The notes: generated by a model not told the origin, from the letters alone. DNA of 64,000 nt from Hydractinia symbiolongicarpus (GCF_029227915.1 NC_079882.1:11842001-11906000); one strand, 5' to 3'. Numbered from the stretch's first letter, positions 32,322 through 45,855 are shown. Numbers and translations: made by a program.

Positions 32322-33546
32322 TGCCATGTGAAAATCAAATCCAATAAGTAAAATTTAGTTAAAAAAATAATTTTTTGAGGAAACTAATTTATAACACCGC
32401 AGTTTGTAACATGTAATTGGTAATAATGTAATAATGTAATTGGTTCAAGAAGCTTGAAAGGTGGATATATTTTGGATAAGGTAGAAGATTGGATTAATGA
32501 ATTAAAGATGCTGAGTAAAATTGCTAAAACAGAGTCGCAAGGGACATAAAGTTGTTTTATCAGTGGCTGGCTACAAGCATAAATTAACATACTGTATGCA
32601 AACATACCACACATAATATAATTATTGGAAGAAGTACTCGTAGTTATTAATTCGAATTAATACCAGCACTGACGGGAGGTATTAAAGTAAACAATAACGA
32701 GAGACAACTGCTGTCACTGTGAAATGTGTAAGCAGGAAATCAGACTGAACGATATCAACCAGGAAGCAGTGTATCTAGTTGACTGACTACCTTCAAGGAA
32801 CGAGAGATACACAATTAACAAGCTATGCTTCTGGGCTCAGATTCGAATTTCAAGTTCACAATTGATCATGCTTTGTCATGCAAATAATGTGGCTTCCTTT
32901 CGCTTAGACAATGAAATCCGTAATGTCACGGGGATGTAACTAAAAGAGGTTTGTCATGATGTACGCATTGAACCGTGTCTACAACAGTTACCTGGTGAGC
33001 CATTGAGCCAGTGGACAGCGAATGTTTCTCAGGAATCGAGAGTTATGTATGCACAAGAGGCTTTTGGAACACTGGTCAAATGGCATTTTTAGATGCGAAG
33101 GTGTGCTACCAAAAGCATATGATGTAAATAAAATGGAAAAAAAGAAAAATTACAATAAACTTATTTTGCAAGTAGAGCATGAAACTTTAACGCCACTAGC
33201 GATATCCGTGTGTGGCGGAATGGGTCGCGTGTGTCGAAAGTTCTATACTCGGCTTTCTGAAATGATTTCTGAAAAGCGTAAACAACATTTTTTAAAACTT
33301 TCAGCATGGATATGACGTAACATTTGTTTTGCGCTTATCAAGTCTATATGCATATGTGTTCGAGGAAGTCGATCAGTCTTTTCATCTAACCTTGTCGCAT
33401 CTCTGTCAGTGGATCCTAAAGTAGTTCTGCTACCTTTATATATCATACTTATGTCTACATCAACTGAATAGCATTTTTCTTTTAATAAAGCGGCGATATT
33501 TCGGTATAGAAAAATTATAACAAATTATTTTATTGAAATGTATGTA
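32322..33546. other. Interior DNA, no gene recognised
   Basis: A frame at 33022-33315 (97 codons, starting MFLRNRELCMHKRLLEHWSN) shows no recognised motif and may be chance. Nothing else stands out. Confidence 0.3.
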
Positions 33547-33726
33547 CAGTTGACTCTCTCTAATCCGAATCTCAAGGGGGATAATTCTCTTTCAGATTAC
33601 AGAGAGTCGGATAGTAGAAAGTAGATTATGAGAGTTTCTTAAGGAAAGTTGACGCTGATTTTTAATTTGTTCGGATTATAGTTAAAAATTCGGATAATAG
33701 AGATTCGGATCGGAGAGAGTCAACTG
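33547..33726. mobile_element. pogo/Tigger-like MITE
   Basis: CAGTTGACTCTCTCTAATCC at the left is matched inverted at the right; TA flanks both ends (33545-33546 and 33727-33728). Length 180 bp. CAGTTGACTCTCTNTAATCCGAA-type termini are typical of pogo-group MITEs. Confidence 0.75.
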
Positions 33727-34429
33727 TATATACGTTTTAATTAAATATAATGTTCAAAAAAGGACCATAATTTTTTTGTAACATACTGTGTGCTTCTATG
33801 CTACCTTCGTGTGGTATGGATGGAGCATGATGACGGGTCTATTCAGAGCAATACGCTAACTATCTTGTGAACTGCCTTAGTCTATTAGAATTACTAAAAC
33901 CTTTTAGAAATAACTCAACAAGTTTTACTGTTTTGCAAAAAAAAAAAAATGCTAGAGTTCTATTTCTTTTTAGGAGTCAAAATATACCCAATATTAGCTA
34001 AATCAAATTCTATTCATACTATTATTACCTAATAGCTATTTTCAACCGGTTATTATGAGAAAGTCGTAGCGTTCAATGGCAGGAGAGCCTTAAGAACGGG
34101 CCTAGGACAGCACAATATAACTTAACTTCGTAGCAACCATAACAGTCATAACTCAATTTTATTTAGCTAGTTAGACTATATTAATAACTATGTCCCTCCA
34201 ATAGTTTTTCTAACAGCTACGAACAAAAAAAGTCCATATACATTTTTATCATTTTTGTCATAAGGTTTTAGTTTTAAAAATATTGAAAGTTCAAAATCAC
34301 ATTAAACTGCTTCCTATGAACAGCAAAAAAAACATATGATACACACAAGTATTTTTCTGAAATATCGTTTTTATTTGTGTATGGATAGTTATTCAACTCT
34401 ACTGCTTGTTTCAATATCTCTCTTTTGAT

Positions 34430-35720
34430 AGATGTATGGATAGGTGTCCCACATTCCTTCATTTTTACTGCGTCGAATAAAGTATTCCGTGAATTGAACT
34501 GTTAGAACATCTAAGGTTGGCGTGCTAAATATTGTAATTCGCGCGAAGGGTAAGATCAAAAAATGCGTTTTTTAAATGATGCATGTATATTGATAAAATC
34601 TCTATTTTTATAAGGTATGGATGGATCTCTCATTTGATTGGTTGTTTACTGAGTAGAACTAATTTTGTATACACAGGTCTGCTAGGACATGCTTGTTTTT
34701 CCGCCTGAAAGTATTTTGCAAAATATCCTTTTAATATTGTATGGTGGTATGGATCGGTCTCCCTTGTTCCTGCTTCTTACTGAGTGCAATAAAGTCTTCC
34801 CGTGAATTTACATGCTAGGACATCTGATATTATCGCGCGTGATTGTTATCGGAGTGGAATGAAGTGTTTTTAGACATATCTGGTAGGGTCTTCTTCTTGA
34901 TTGCTTCTTTGTGGTGTAGAATAAAGTTTCGCTTTTGATTCGCTCACTAGCTAAATCTCCTTTTTAGTAGTGTATGGATGGATATCTAACATTATATTCA
35001 GCGTGAAAGGCAACTTCCAAAATTCTCATTTCAAATGATGTATGGATAGGTCTAACACTCTCGTGCCTGTTTTCTGAGTGGAATAAAGTCTTTTCTCGAA
35101 TTGGCCGACCAAGAGATTTAATACTTCACCTTTCGCGATAGCGTTTTTATCAGATATCTTTTAGATTGTATGTCAGGATCTTTTGCTCCCTTGCCTGTTT
35201 ACAAAGTAGAAGAAAGGCTTTTTTATTCGCTTGCTAGAACATTGAACATTTCATTTGGTGCGAGCTTCTTCCTACAAGGTGCGAGAGAGCTTTAACAAAA
35301 TCTTTGATGTATGCACATGCAATGATATACGCACGCGCGTGCTACTCGCCCTTTCGATTTTTGAGTAGAAAAAAGTGATCGTTGGACCGTTTTTTATTCT
35401 GTTCTTTTTTTGCGTAAGATTATTCCCCAAAATACTTTTTTAATGATGAATTGATAGGTTTCGCTACTTGTCTAATTGTTTTTTAATCAGAATAAGATTT
35501 GCCTTGTTTAGCTTCACAAAACATTCAATATCGTATATATTGCGGGAATGGTTTCCTAAATTTTGTTTTCAGTATTGTATGTGTAGGTGTGGATGTGCCA
35601 GGCTAATTGCCTAAATATTTACCCTAATAGGACATCTTTCCCAATTACTTAATTCAATTCGCTTGCTTGTGTACTGACTAGAATAAAGTTCCCCTTGCTT
35701 TTTTGTTTCCGAACAAACTC
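34430..35720 (+). repeat. Highly diverged tandem repeat, period roughly 120-180 bp
   Basis: The same ordered words recur with heavy divergence: GTATGGAT-GGTCT, then a TGC-TGTTT-ACTGAGT-GAATAAAGT block, then a GCT-GCTAGAACAT-like block, then GCGCG. Starts fall near 34434, 34615, 34740, 34973, 35039, 35166 and possibly 35576. It appears to be an ancient satellite. Confidence 0.45.
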
Positions 35721-36509
35721 GTTAAAATTTAGAACAGTTGTACACATTTCATGTGATAAAAAAAGACCTTAAATGTTAATCGAGATATTTAGTAGGCCTT
35801 TGCGTTTTAATTCTTAGTATTTAACCAGAATTTTAAAATTTGTTTAACGATGAATTTCACGTTGCAAAAATTAAATGCGTACGGTACGGTATGGATGGAT
35901 GCGTTGTTTTATGAATGACGAGCATATGCCATAACCCATTGGGTAATTAATTACTCTGCAAGTAATAAAAGAGACACAGTTACATTAATACATGCTGCCA
36001 TGCTGCCGAGCATGGTGATACATACTAACTTTCTGCAGCCCTTCCCTGGCCTCTTCCCAGCTGAACTTGTGTTATGTTATATAAGTACAACGTCGTCCGT
36101 AGCGAGGTTATAATAATACAACCTCGTCCCTGGCTATAATCGCTGTTGCGATGTCAGAAAAATACAACTAGTAGCTTTTTAAACGTCCTGGCTATTTACG
36201 TTACACTTTAATAAGGGACATTAAATTAACGTGAATTTTTAAAAAAATCTGGCTAAAAAGCGAAAATAGCCGAAAACCAGTTGGCTGCAACAAAGTTTTC
36301 AGATAGGTGGCTACACCCTTTACTTTAAAAAAAAATTTGGCGAAAGTCTAAAGTTTGTTAATTCAAGGAGACAACAGTTTCAACAAACCTGTAATACTTA
36401 GCTACGGTTTTTAACTCACAATTAATTTTGTAACAACAAGCTTTATGATGTGTTTTTATTTGAAGTGACATTGAATTTCGTGAATTCCAAGTAAATTAAG
36501 TCTATTGTT

Positions 36510-36640
36510 GCAAGACTATGAAAGTTATTGGTTCGAATCCAATCCATCTTTAAAAGGTGGTAGTTCAAATTAAAGAACAACAGGGTGTGCAGTAATTAGT
36601 TTCATACTGCAACAAACAATAATCCAAATCAATTCAAAAT
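36510..36640 (+). repeat. SINE copy 2 (B-box bearing)
   Basis: About 95 percent identical by eye to 31870-31990, same orientation, with the same perfect T-arm (ATTGGTTCGAATCCAAT). Confidence 0.65.
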
Positions 36641-36659
36641 TTGTAATTCATTCAGTAAT

Positions 36660-39530
36660 ACACTTATTCTATCTTTTTGTGTGCAAAATTGCGGTGTAAT
36701 AGAATAAACTACATTAATCTCCGGTATTTTAATTATTTTTAATTGCCATTGATCATAAGAACCGCCGTACGCTTTGTTACCCAGTCTTTTGTAACCACAT
36801 CATCAAGTTCTATCCAAGCCAGTACCGGTAAGTAACGATATGGAGGAGATTCTTATTTATCTTTTGCTGCTTTTTTAAAATGGAAACAAATCAGAAATTT
36901 AAGCTCTTCGAATTTTTCTACCGTGATTAATCAAAAGTTAAGGCTCTTTACATTGCTTTTTAATGGTTCGACAACGAAGATTTGAACAGCCAGATTTGAA
37001 TAGTAAAGTTGTTGGGTTTTGACAAGGTTTAAAATGTTCTCCTTATGACATTTTTGACTCCTAAGGGCTTTGTTTTTACAACATACTCACTATAAAAAAC
37101 GGACAATATATCGATAATGTAGAATTGATATTATGTCCATATGCACTGCAATGAACGGGCTTCTAAATATTGACATATTGACCATATGTATGAAAAATGG
37201 ATATATTGATGTTTTTTTCAGGAAATCCGAGAATCCATATAATATAGAGACCTGGTGACTATGTCAGGACGGAGTGCATCGCTGCTGCGTCTATCCGCTG
37301 CACTGCAGGGCGCTCCGCGGTTTACGGACTACTGCATCCTTGTTCCCCATCCTCTTCCCTGTTTCAAACAAGGAAATATAACACTAAGATTTATTTATTA
37401 ACGTCATCATCAGGTATCTACAAACTTGAGAAGCCGCCACTTACACTAGGCTGAGTCTGTAGCCAGGATACCCAGCTCAACCTTCCATAACATTTCATAT
37501 CATACTTTATGACTAGCCTAGTTATTTAAGCTTTCTTTGATAGAGAAAGAAAAAATTGATCGTAAAGGCGGTTTGAAGGGAAAACGCTGGGTCTCCTGGC
37601 TAAATTTGTGGCTAGACAGACTCGTTTTTTCACAGAACTGTGCGTTTCTCTGCACGATAGTCGTTTAGGGGACGTAGGTAATGTTTATTTACAGGTAATC
37701 AAGATTCTAATATGAAAGTGGAAAACAATAAACTGCCGTCATCAGCTAGGAGGGGGAGAGGTGGGGGTGGCTTTTGGAGATGGCCAGTCAGTTAGGCGCG
37801 TACAAGAGTTATCTTACCTTCTTTCTTGCCTCCAGCGGTGAGTTAGGGGGCCACCAATCCATACTGTGTATTTTACCGTGGTCACTCACAAACAGAGTTG
37901 TTTGCCATGGTATAGACAACCGCAAAAAACTAAATTGTTTAAAAAGGATAACTACCATAACACAAGAACTCACAGTATAGTACTAAATTTGCACAAAGTA
38001 AAAGGCTAAGAGTATAAAATATCAATTGTTTAATAACATTCTATGAAGTATTCTATAATGGAAAATCATTTGAGACTTACGTAATCAGCATGAGATAGTT
38101 TGTTGGGAAAGGTTGCTGAATATTGTTCCATTATTTAAAAAAATGACCGCTGAGCGAATGTAAATTGGAGGTGGTTGTTTATCTACACTAGGTACACTAG
38201 GTAACTTGTGAGTGAAGTGCAGAGCAAGTATATTTCGAGCTAAAAATGGTTCCTTCCTGATCAATATAGTAAATTTCAAAAGGAATAATTGAAACAAGAA
38301 CGTATTGAAATTTCAATAAACACATTGAAAATGTGTATGTACTCTTCAAAAAACAATCACACAATGGTTCCATGGCGAAAATCTATTTCATGAAATTTAA
38401 ATTCACTTTTCGAAAGTGTTCTTCAATTCAATTCAATCAAAGTTTCTATGATTAAAGTAGGTAAGATATATTCAACATCTGAATATATCTTCTTGTTTCA
38501 TGCAAAAGATCTAGAGTGGATCTCAACAAAGAATTATCCTGCTAGCAAAATGGAAAAGTTGCTCCGTGAAAAACTTGAAAATAACAACAGCAAGCGAAAA
38601 GGACAACGACACCTTATTTCATGGGCAGAAGCAATGGATATAAGGACAAACAAGAAACAAAGAAGGCAGATAATAAAAGGAGGATTGAATTACATAGTAT
38701 GTAAATCTGTGGAGACGTTGATAAAGACTTCATGAAATGTTATAACACCATTGCGGGGACATTGGTGTACCTCGTGTTGAGGAGAAGTCTGGCGAAGACA
38801 GTGATTTTGATTTCCCGTGGATGGAAAATACAGAGATTGATGGTAAGTAGAATTGTTGTTACATTTCTTGACACTTCATATATCATGATTTTACACTCAT
38901 TGTGAAAACATTCGGGTTGAGGTACTGTAGGGTTTAAAAAATAGTGGCGACAACGAAAATGAGTTGTTGAAAAGATGCGAAGAAGAAGTCGGCATACTCA
39001 AAAAAGAAATGTCTAGCTACTGGCTTTTTTACAGTATAATTGGAAAATGAGATAGATGTCAATAGCTTCAACTTTTATGCGAATGAGGTATGCTGAATGC
39101 TTCTTTTGCCTAATTGTGCTAGTTTATATTTATATTTATTTTTTTTTGGTTTTGTCAAATGTTCAGGATTCTTCTTTATTGTGTGCTTCTGATTGGGATA
39201 TCTTAACAACAGCGCTTGCAGTTTTAAAACTTAGGATTAGATATGGTTTCTCAAATGCTTTTCTATGACATTTTTTTATATTTCAGTGCTTACCAATGGC
39301 GAAAAGGTTAATCCTGAAGAGAGGCATGTTTCCCTGTCCGGCTCAGACAGTGACCCGGAATAATGTAGCTGTTATCGTCTGTATTTATTATTTGAACTAC
39401 CATGGCTCTTTTCCGGGATTACATATTTTTTCAAGATTTCGTATCGTATCCGAAATCTTGTTTAAACGGGCTTTTTCCTCCTTCGTTTTCCTTCTTATCC
39501 TTCTCACTCATTTCACACAGTATGTTCTAT
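36660..39530. other. Interior DNA with short unassigned open frames
   Basis: One frame at 38448-38735 (95 codons, lysine-rich: KMEKLLREKLENNNSKRKGQ) could be an exon but matches nothing I recognise. 37240-37340 is locally GC-rich. No TIR pairs were found. Confidence 0.3.
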
Positions 39531-39539
39531 TGTTTGTAA

Positions 39540-39723
39540 TCTCTTTAATAATAGCCGTCGTCTGTCTGTCTGTGTGTCCGCGAAAGCCGTGTCCCGTAAC
39601 GGAAACACGAATTTTTAAAATGCGCATCAATACCAAATGCGATATATTTCTGTCCACTTTGTTGCAACGGGTTAATTTGAAGGACGGACGACCCCGTGGA
39701 TTTTTCCACGGGCTAACGACTAG
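39540..39723 (+). mobile_element. Helitron (non-autonomous), tandem copy 1
   Basis: Begins TCTCTTTAATAATAGCCGTC and ends CTAG, with a 3' hairpin (CCCGTGG-ATTTTT-CCACGGG, about 39692-39712) a few bases before the terminus. TC at the 5' end, a subterminal hairpin and CTRR at the 3' end define Helitrons. Confidence 0.75.
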
Positions 39724-39880
39724 TCTCTATAATAATAGCCGTCGTCTGTCTGTCTCTGCGCGGACCCCCCGCTGAGTTAGAAAATGATGTTGCGGAAACA
39801 CGAATATCAAATGCGATATATTTTTATCCACTTTGCTGCGACAGGTAAATATAAAGGACGGGCGACAAATTAACGACTAG
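39724..39880 (+). mobile_element. Helitron (non-autonomous), tandem copy 2
   Basis: Starts TCTCTATAATAATAGCCGTC immediately after the CTAG of copy 1 and ends ACGACTAG at 39880. Shorter and missing the strong hairpin. Head-to-tail arrangement. Confidence 0.65.
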
Positions 39881-40754
39881 TCAATTTATATTATCAACTT
39901 GTGTCAAGTCATTAAAGTATGTTTCTGAACTATAAAGGAAATGATATAAATTGAATTTGTTCCGAAATCTTTTAGCCTGCAAGGACTTTTTATTCTACTT
40001 TAATCAAGAAGAGAAAAACTAATAGCTCTATACTATATTTCAACTATTTGTAGAATATATATTTTTCCCTTTTTAACAAGTAGTTAATTGCTTCTTAGAA
40101 TAATACAAGACGTATAATATACGTAAAACTAGCACACCTCATACGTGACACTGTATTATACATACTCATTTGTGGAAATAAATTGAAATCAATCACAATG
40201 GGCTATCAAACGGAAAGTGAATGTCTCAATATCATTCCCTATGTAATATATTAAAAAGGATGACCACAAGCTTGATCATATTATTTTTGAAGTAATCATA
40301 TAAAAAACTTCCTATATTAACAAAAAGCAATTCATAAAGAAGTATCTTTTTGTGAAACATTCTGTGATGCCACGATGACTTTCGTAGTGCATGAGCATAT
40401 TTTTAGAAAGTAGCTTTTAGTCTGTGAAATACACAAACACCACTAGATTTCATCAAGACTTTACAACTACAAACTACAATCGTTCAATATATATTAACAA
40501 TTGTTTCACAAAAAACGGATTCTTCTATATTCGAAAGCATAACAGATTAATCCTTAGCAAAGACGGCGTGATACATATTTGCCGAAAACTTTGTTCCGGT
40601 ATACGTTAACAAGTTTTAATGTTGTGAAATAAAAAAAGGTTTCTTTCAACCAAGAGATAATCGGCATATACAAAAGTATTCAGGTCTTAATTCATCGAAA
40701 CAAGACAAGTAGAGTTCGTATATGTGACAATACCTTAGACACATTTCATTTTCC

Positions 40755-40975
40755 GGCCAAAATTAAGCGAAACGAGAGAAACATGGAGCGCTTAATTGAT
40801 AATGGCATAGACAAGTGCCGACTTCGGTGATTTTTGGTCTAAAATTTCGTTTTATATTGTCAAAATTGAACGAAACAAGAGAAACATGGAGCGTTTAACT
40901 GATATTATCATAGACAAGCGCCAAATTCGGTAACTTTTGTTCTGAAATTTTATATTCCGGCCAAAATTGAATGTC
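40755..40975 (+). repeat. Two-unit tandem repeat of about 120 bp
   Basis: Both units share GAGAAACATGGAGCG-TTAA, ATAGACAAG and TCGGT-A-TTTT, then a CGGCCAAAATT-like boundary. Confidence 0.55.
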
Positions 40976-41034
40976 AAAAAGTATTATCTAAAAGGTTATG
41001 AAAGGCCCAATTCACCAAAACAACTGAACCTGTT

Positions 41035-41335
41035 ATGTATAGATTGCTTCTAGAAACATGACCATTTTCCTGAATTTTTATCAATGGCCTAGCTCACCAA
41101 AACAAGTAATTCTATTATGTACGGATTGCTTCTAGAAACAGGATCTTTTTCCTGAATGTTTATCAATGGCTCAATTTACCGAAATAACCGCATCTGTGAT
41201 ATATGGATTGCTTCTAGAAATAGGAGCTTTTTCCTGAATGCTTAACAATGGCCCAATCCACCGAAACAACTGAATCTGAGATGTAAGGATTGCTTCTAAA
41301 ACAGGAGCTTTTTTCTAAATTTTTATCAAGGAAAC
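41035..41335 (+). repeat. Tandem repeat, four units of about 79 bp
   Basis: Each unit begins GGATTGCTTCTAGAAACAGG-like sequence, then TTTTTCCTGAAT, TTATCAATGGC and CACC-AAACAA. It lies just outside the inner flank of the right satellite arm and is absent from the corresponding place on the left. Confidence 0.7.
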
Positions 41336-41770
41336 GGAAACAATAATACTGATCACTCGCCTTTACTAATGGTATTTGGAACATACATTGCTTGTGATGT
41401 ATTCTGTTAGACTCAAACAAACTGATCATGTCTCGTTGGGTAAGCGCAGTAAAACACAAGATGTGAAATTGAAAATGAATATTTAGGCGTGTCTGCTAAA
41501 TTTGTTTCTTTGTCTCTGATATTATGATGACCACTGGCAAATCGGCCATCATGGCTTGTTTATCTACCAACTACAATTGATGTACTGATAAGAATCTTTT
41601 GTGGGAAGATGTCCAGATAATTTTTCGTTTGTATATAGTGCGAGACCATCATGGCGATGGTAGTCACTTGAACGCCGTTTTCCCCAGTTCAATTTAACTG
41701 AAAAGTTAGAATATTTTTTGAAACTATTTGTATGAAGCTTAACTGCTGTAAACCCCTGCGCTTCTTAACA

Positions 41771-44700
41771 GGCTACTACACTCTACTACAAGCTACTACA
41801 CTCTACTACAACCTACTACACTCTACTACAAGCTACTACGCTCTACTACAGGCTACTACACTCTACTACAGAGAAATACGCTATACTAAAGAGAAATACG
41901 CTCTATTACAGAGAAATACGCTCTACTACACTCTACTACAAGCTACTACACTCTACTACAAGCTACTACACGCTACTACACTCTACTACAAGCTACTACA
42001 GGCTACTACACTCTACTACAGAGAAATACGCTTTACTACAGAGAAATACATTCTACTACATTCTACTACAGAGAAATACGCTCTACTACGCTCTACTACA
42101 CGCTACTACACTCTACTACAGAGAAATACGCATTACTACAGAGAAATACATTCTACTACGCGCTACTACACGCTACTACACTCTACTACAAGCTACTACA
42201 GGCTACTACACTCTACTACAGAGAAATACGCTTTACTACAGAGAAATACATTCTACTACGCTCTACTACACGCTACTACACTCTACTACAAGCTACTACA
42301 GGCTACTACACTCTACTACAGAGAAATACGCTTTACTACAGAGAAATACATTCTACTACGCTCTACTACACGCTACTACGCTCTACTACACACTACTACA
42401 CTCTACTACAGAGAAATACGCTTTACTACATAGAAATACATTCTACTACGCTCTACTACACGCTACTACACTCTACTACAAGCTACTACAGGCTACTACA
42501 CTCTACTACAGAGAAATACGCTTTACTACAGAGAAATACATTCTACTACGCTCTACTACACGCTACTACACTCTACTACAAGCTACTACAGGCTTACTAC
42601 ACTCTACTACAGAGAAATACGCTTTACTACAGAGAAATACATTCTACTACGCTCTACTACACGCTACTACACTCTACTACAAGCTACTACAGGCTACTAC
42701 ACTCTACTACAGAGAAATACGCTTTACTACAGAGAAATACATTCTACTACGCTCTACTACACGCTACTACACTCTACTACAAGCTACTACAGGCTACTAC
42801 ACTCTACTACAGAGAAATACGCTTTACTACAGAGAAATACATTCTACTACACGCTACTACACTCTACTACAAGCTACTACAGGCTACTACACTCTACTAC
42901 AGAGAAATACGCTTTACTACAGAGAAATACATTCTACTACGCTCTACTACACGCTACTACGCTCTACTACACGCTACTACACTCTACTACAGAGAAATAC
43001 GCTTTACTACAGAGAAATACATTCTACTACGCTCTACTACGCGCTACTACACTCTACTACAGGCTACTACAGGCTACTACACTCTACTAGAGAGAAATAC
43101 GCTTTACTACAGAGAAATACATTCTACTACGCTCTACTACACGCTACTACGCTCTACTACACGCTACTACGCTCTACTACACGCTACTACACTCTACTAC
43201 AGAGAAATACGCTTTACTACAGAGAAATACATTCTACTACGCTCTACTACACGCTACTACACTCTACTGCAGGCTACTACACGCTACTACACTCTACTAC
43301 AAGCTACTACATGCTACTACACTCTACTACAGAGAAATACGCTTTACTACAGAGAAATACATTCTACTACGCTCTACTACACGCTACTACACTCTACTAC
43401 AAGCTACTACAGGCTACTACACTCTACTACAGAGAAATACGCTTTACTACAGAGAAATACATTCTACTACGCTCTACTACACGCTACTACGCTCTACTAC
43501 ACACTACTACACTCTACTACAGAGAAATACGCTTTACTACATAGAAATACATTCTACTACGCTCTACTACACGCTACTACACTCTACTACAAGCTACTAC
43601 AGGCTACTACACTCTACTACAGAGAAATACGCTTTACTACAGAGAAATACATTCTACTACGCTCTACTACACGCTACTACACTCTACTACAAGCTACTAC
43701 AGGCTTACTACACTCTACTACAGAGAAATACGCTTTACTACAGAGAAATACATTCTACTACGCTCTACTACACGCTACTACACTCTACTACAAGCTACTA
43801 CAGGCTACTACACTCTACTACAGAGAAATACGCTTTACTACAGAGAAATACATTCTACTACGCTCTACTACACGCTACTACACTCTACTACAAGCTACTA
43901 CAGGCTACTACACTCTACTACAGAGAAATACGCTTTACTACAGAGAAATACATTCTACTACACGCTACTACACTCTACTACAAGCTACTACAGGCTACTA
44001 CACTCTACTACAGAGAAATACGCTTTACTACAGAGAAATACATTCTACTACGCTCTACTACACGCTACTACGCTCTACTACACGCTACTACACTCTACTA
44101 CAGAGAAATACGCTTTACTACAGAGAAATACATTCTACTACGCTCTACTACGCGCTACTACACTCTACTACAGGCTACTACAGGCTACTACACTCTACTA
44201 GAGAGAAATACGCTTTACTACAGAGAAATACATTCTACTACGCTCTACTACACGCTACTACGCTCTACTACACGCTACTACGCTCTACTACACGCTACTA
44301 CACTCTACTACAGAGAAATACGCTTTACTACAGAGAAATACATTCTACTACGCTCTACTACACGCTACTACACTCTACTGCAGGCTACTACACGCTACTA
44401 CACTCTACTACAAGCTACTACATGCTACTACACTCTACTACAGAGAAATACGCTTTACTACAGAGAAATACATTCTACTACGCTCTACTACACGCTACTA
44501 CACTCTACTACAAGCTACTACATGCTACTACACTCTACTACAGAGAAATACGCTTTACTACAGAGAAATACATTCTACTACGCTCTACTACACGCTACTA
44601 CACTCTACTACAAGCTACTACAGGCTACTACACTCTACTACAGAGAAATACGCTTTACTACAGAGAAATACATTCTACTACGCTCTACTACACGCTACTA

Positions 44701-45103
44701 CGCTCTACTACACGCTACTACACTCTACTACAGAGAAATACGCTTTACTACAGAGAAATACATTCTACTACGCTCTACTACACGCTACTACACTCCACTA
44801 CAGGCTACTACAGGCTACTACACTCTACTACAGATAAATACGCTTTACTACAGAGAAATACATTCTACAACGCTCTACTACACGCTACTACACTCTACTA
44901 CAGAGAAATACGCTTTACTACAGAGAAATACGCTCTACTACAGAGAAATACGCTCTACTACAGAGAAATACGCTCTACTACACTCTACTACAAGCTACTA
45001 CACTCTACTACAAGCTACTACAGGCTACTACACTCTACTACAGAGAAATACGCTTTACTACAGAGAAATACATTCTACTACGCTCTACTACAGGCTACTA
45101 CAC
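41771..45103 (+). repeat. Decamer minisatellite, right array (about 333 units)
   Basis: Dominated by a 100-bp higher-order unit of ten decamers; for example, 42191-42290 reads AGCTACTACA, GGCTACTACA, CTCTACTACA, GAGAAATACG, CTTTACTACA, GAGAAATACA, TTCTACTACG, CTCTACTACA, CGCTACTACA, CTCTACTACA. One extra T at 42594, repeated at 43705, breaks the 10-bp phase. A 1,111-bp block is duplicated inside the array. Confidence 0.95.
42200..44421 (+). repeat. 1,111-bp duplicated block within the right array
   Basis: Rare variants recur at exactly 1,111 bp: ACACTACTACA at 42390 and 43501, the phase-breaking GGCTTACTAC at 42591 and 43702, CTACTAG ending at 43090 and 44201, and CTACTG ending at 43269 and 44380. 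The block edges (about 42200, 43311 and 44421) are approximate. Confidence 0.85.
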
Positions 45104-45225
45104 TTGTGCTTTATGGAGAATAGCACATCATTATCTCCACAAGACTTGGGAGCGTACATAGGTCTAACACATGTTGAATACTATATCTCCTTTATATTCA
45201 GGAAGTAATACGTGGACGACTTACC

Positions 45226-45855
45226 GGAAAACATGTAGTTTAGTTAAACTACAAGATTCAATGAGGGTGAAGTTTGTTTTTCCACTTCCATAAGGACGCG
45301 GAAGGAGTAAAGTGCCTTCAAAGTGCGAAAAGCTGCCTTGGGAGATCGTAAAGTTTTACAACTTATAAACTATTTCGTATGTCCCCTCCTGGGAAAATGT
45401 TAGTTAAAGGGTTGATTAACGTTTTTGTGCAGGTCTCGTCAGGAGGGGTTATTTATAAAATTGTTTTTTTTACTCTCGAAGTAGACGAATTCTCGGTAGG
45501 GTGTCGCAGCACGTCGCAGCACTCGGTGATGTTTTCCATTGTCATGGAACAAAAGAAAATAATTATTAGTTCTAATTATGTATATTTAGGTAAAAGTTTT
45601 AAGCAACTTTTTTTCTTTTTTCCCCAGTGGGAGTAGATTTTCTGTTTATGTATATATATTCTTTCTTTCTCTCACACCAGCTGTATGTTTTGAATATATA
45701 TTGAATTGAGTTTATAATTGTTTTTTTATTAGGTGTTACATAACCAGCTGGCAAGTGGTTCACATTTTTTTTTAATTCCCTTGACACCTTTGTGGGTTTT
45801 TTATGAAGTTTTTTTGAAAAATAAAGTATTCATATTTGAATTTTGCTGTGTCAAC
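45226..45855 (+). promoter_or_regulatory. 5' region of the transposase gene
   Basis: The 630 bp between the satellite flank and the transposase ATG presumably hold the promoter and 5' UTR. A TTTTTTTATTAG acceptor-like site (45722-45732) lies before the start. No specific element can be assigned. Confidence 0.35.

Larger units (their letters stand above)
41370..45225 (+). repeat. Right arm of the long inverted repeat
   Basis: Inner flank 41370-41680, decamer array 41771-45103 and outer flank 45104-45225 are together the inverse of 22426-24625. Outer-flank identity is very high: I counted only a few differences in 120 bp. Confidence 0.85.

Noticed and set aside
39296-39775. 159-codon plus-strand frame
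   Set aside because: It runs straight through Helitron 5' ends and a Helitron 3' hairpin, so it is chance coding.
41732-45208. Several 77-233-codon open frames on the plus strand
   Set aside because: Same cause as the left array; starts and stops follow rare satellite variants.
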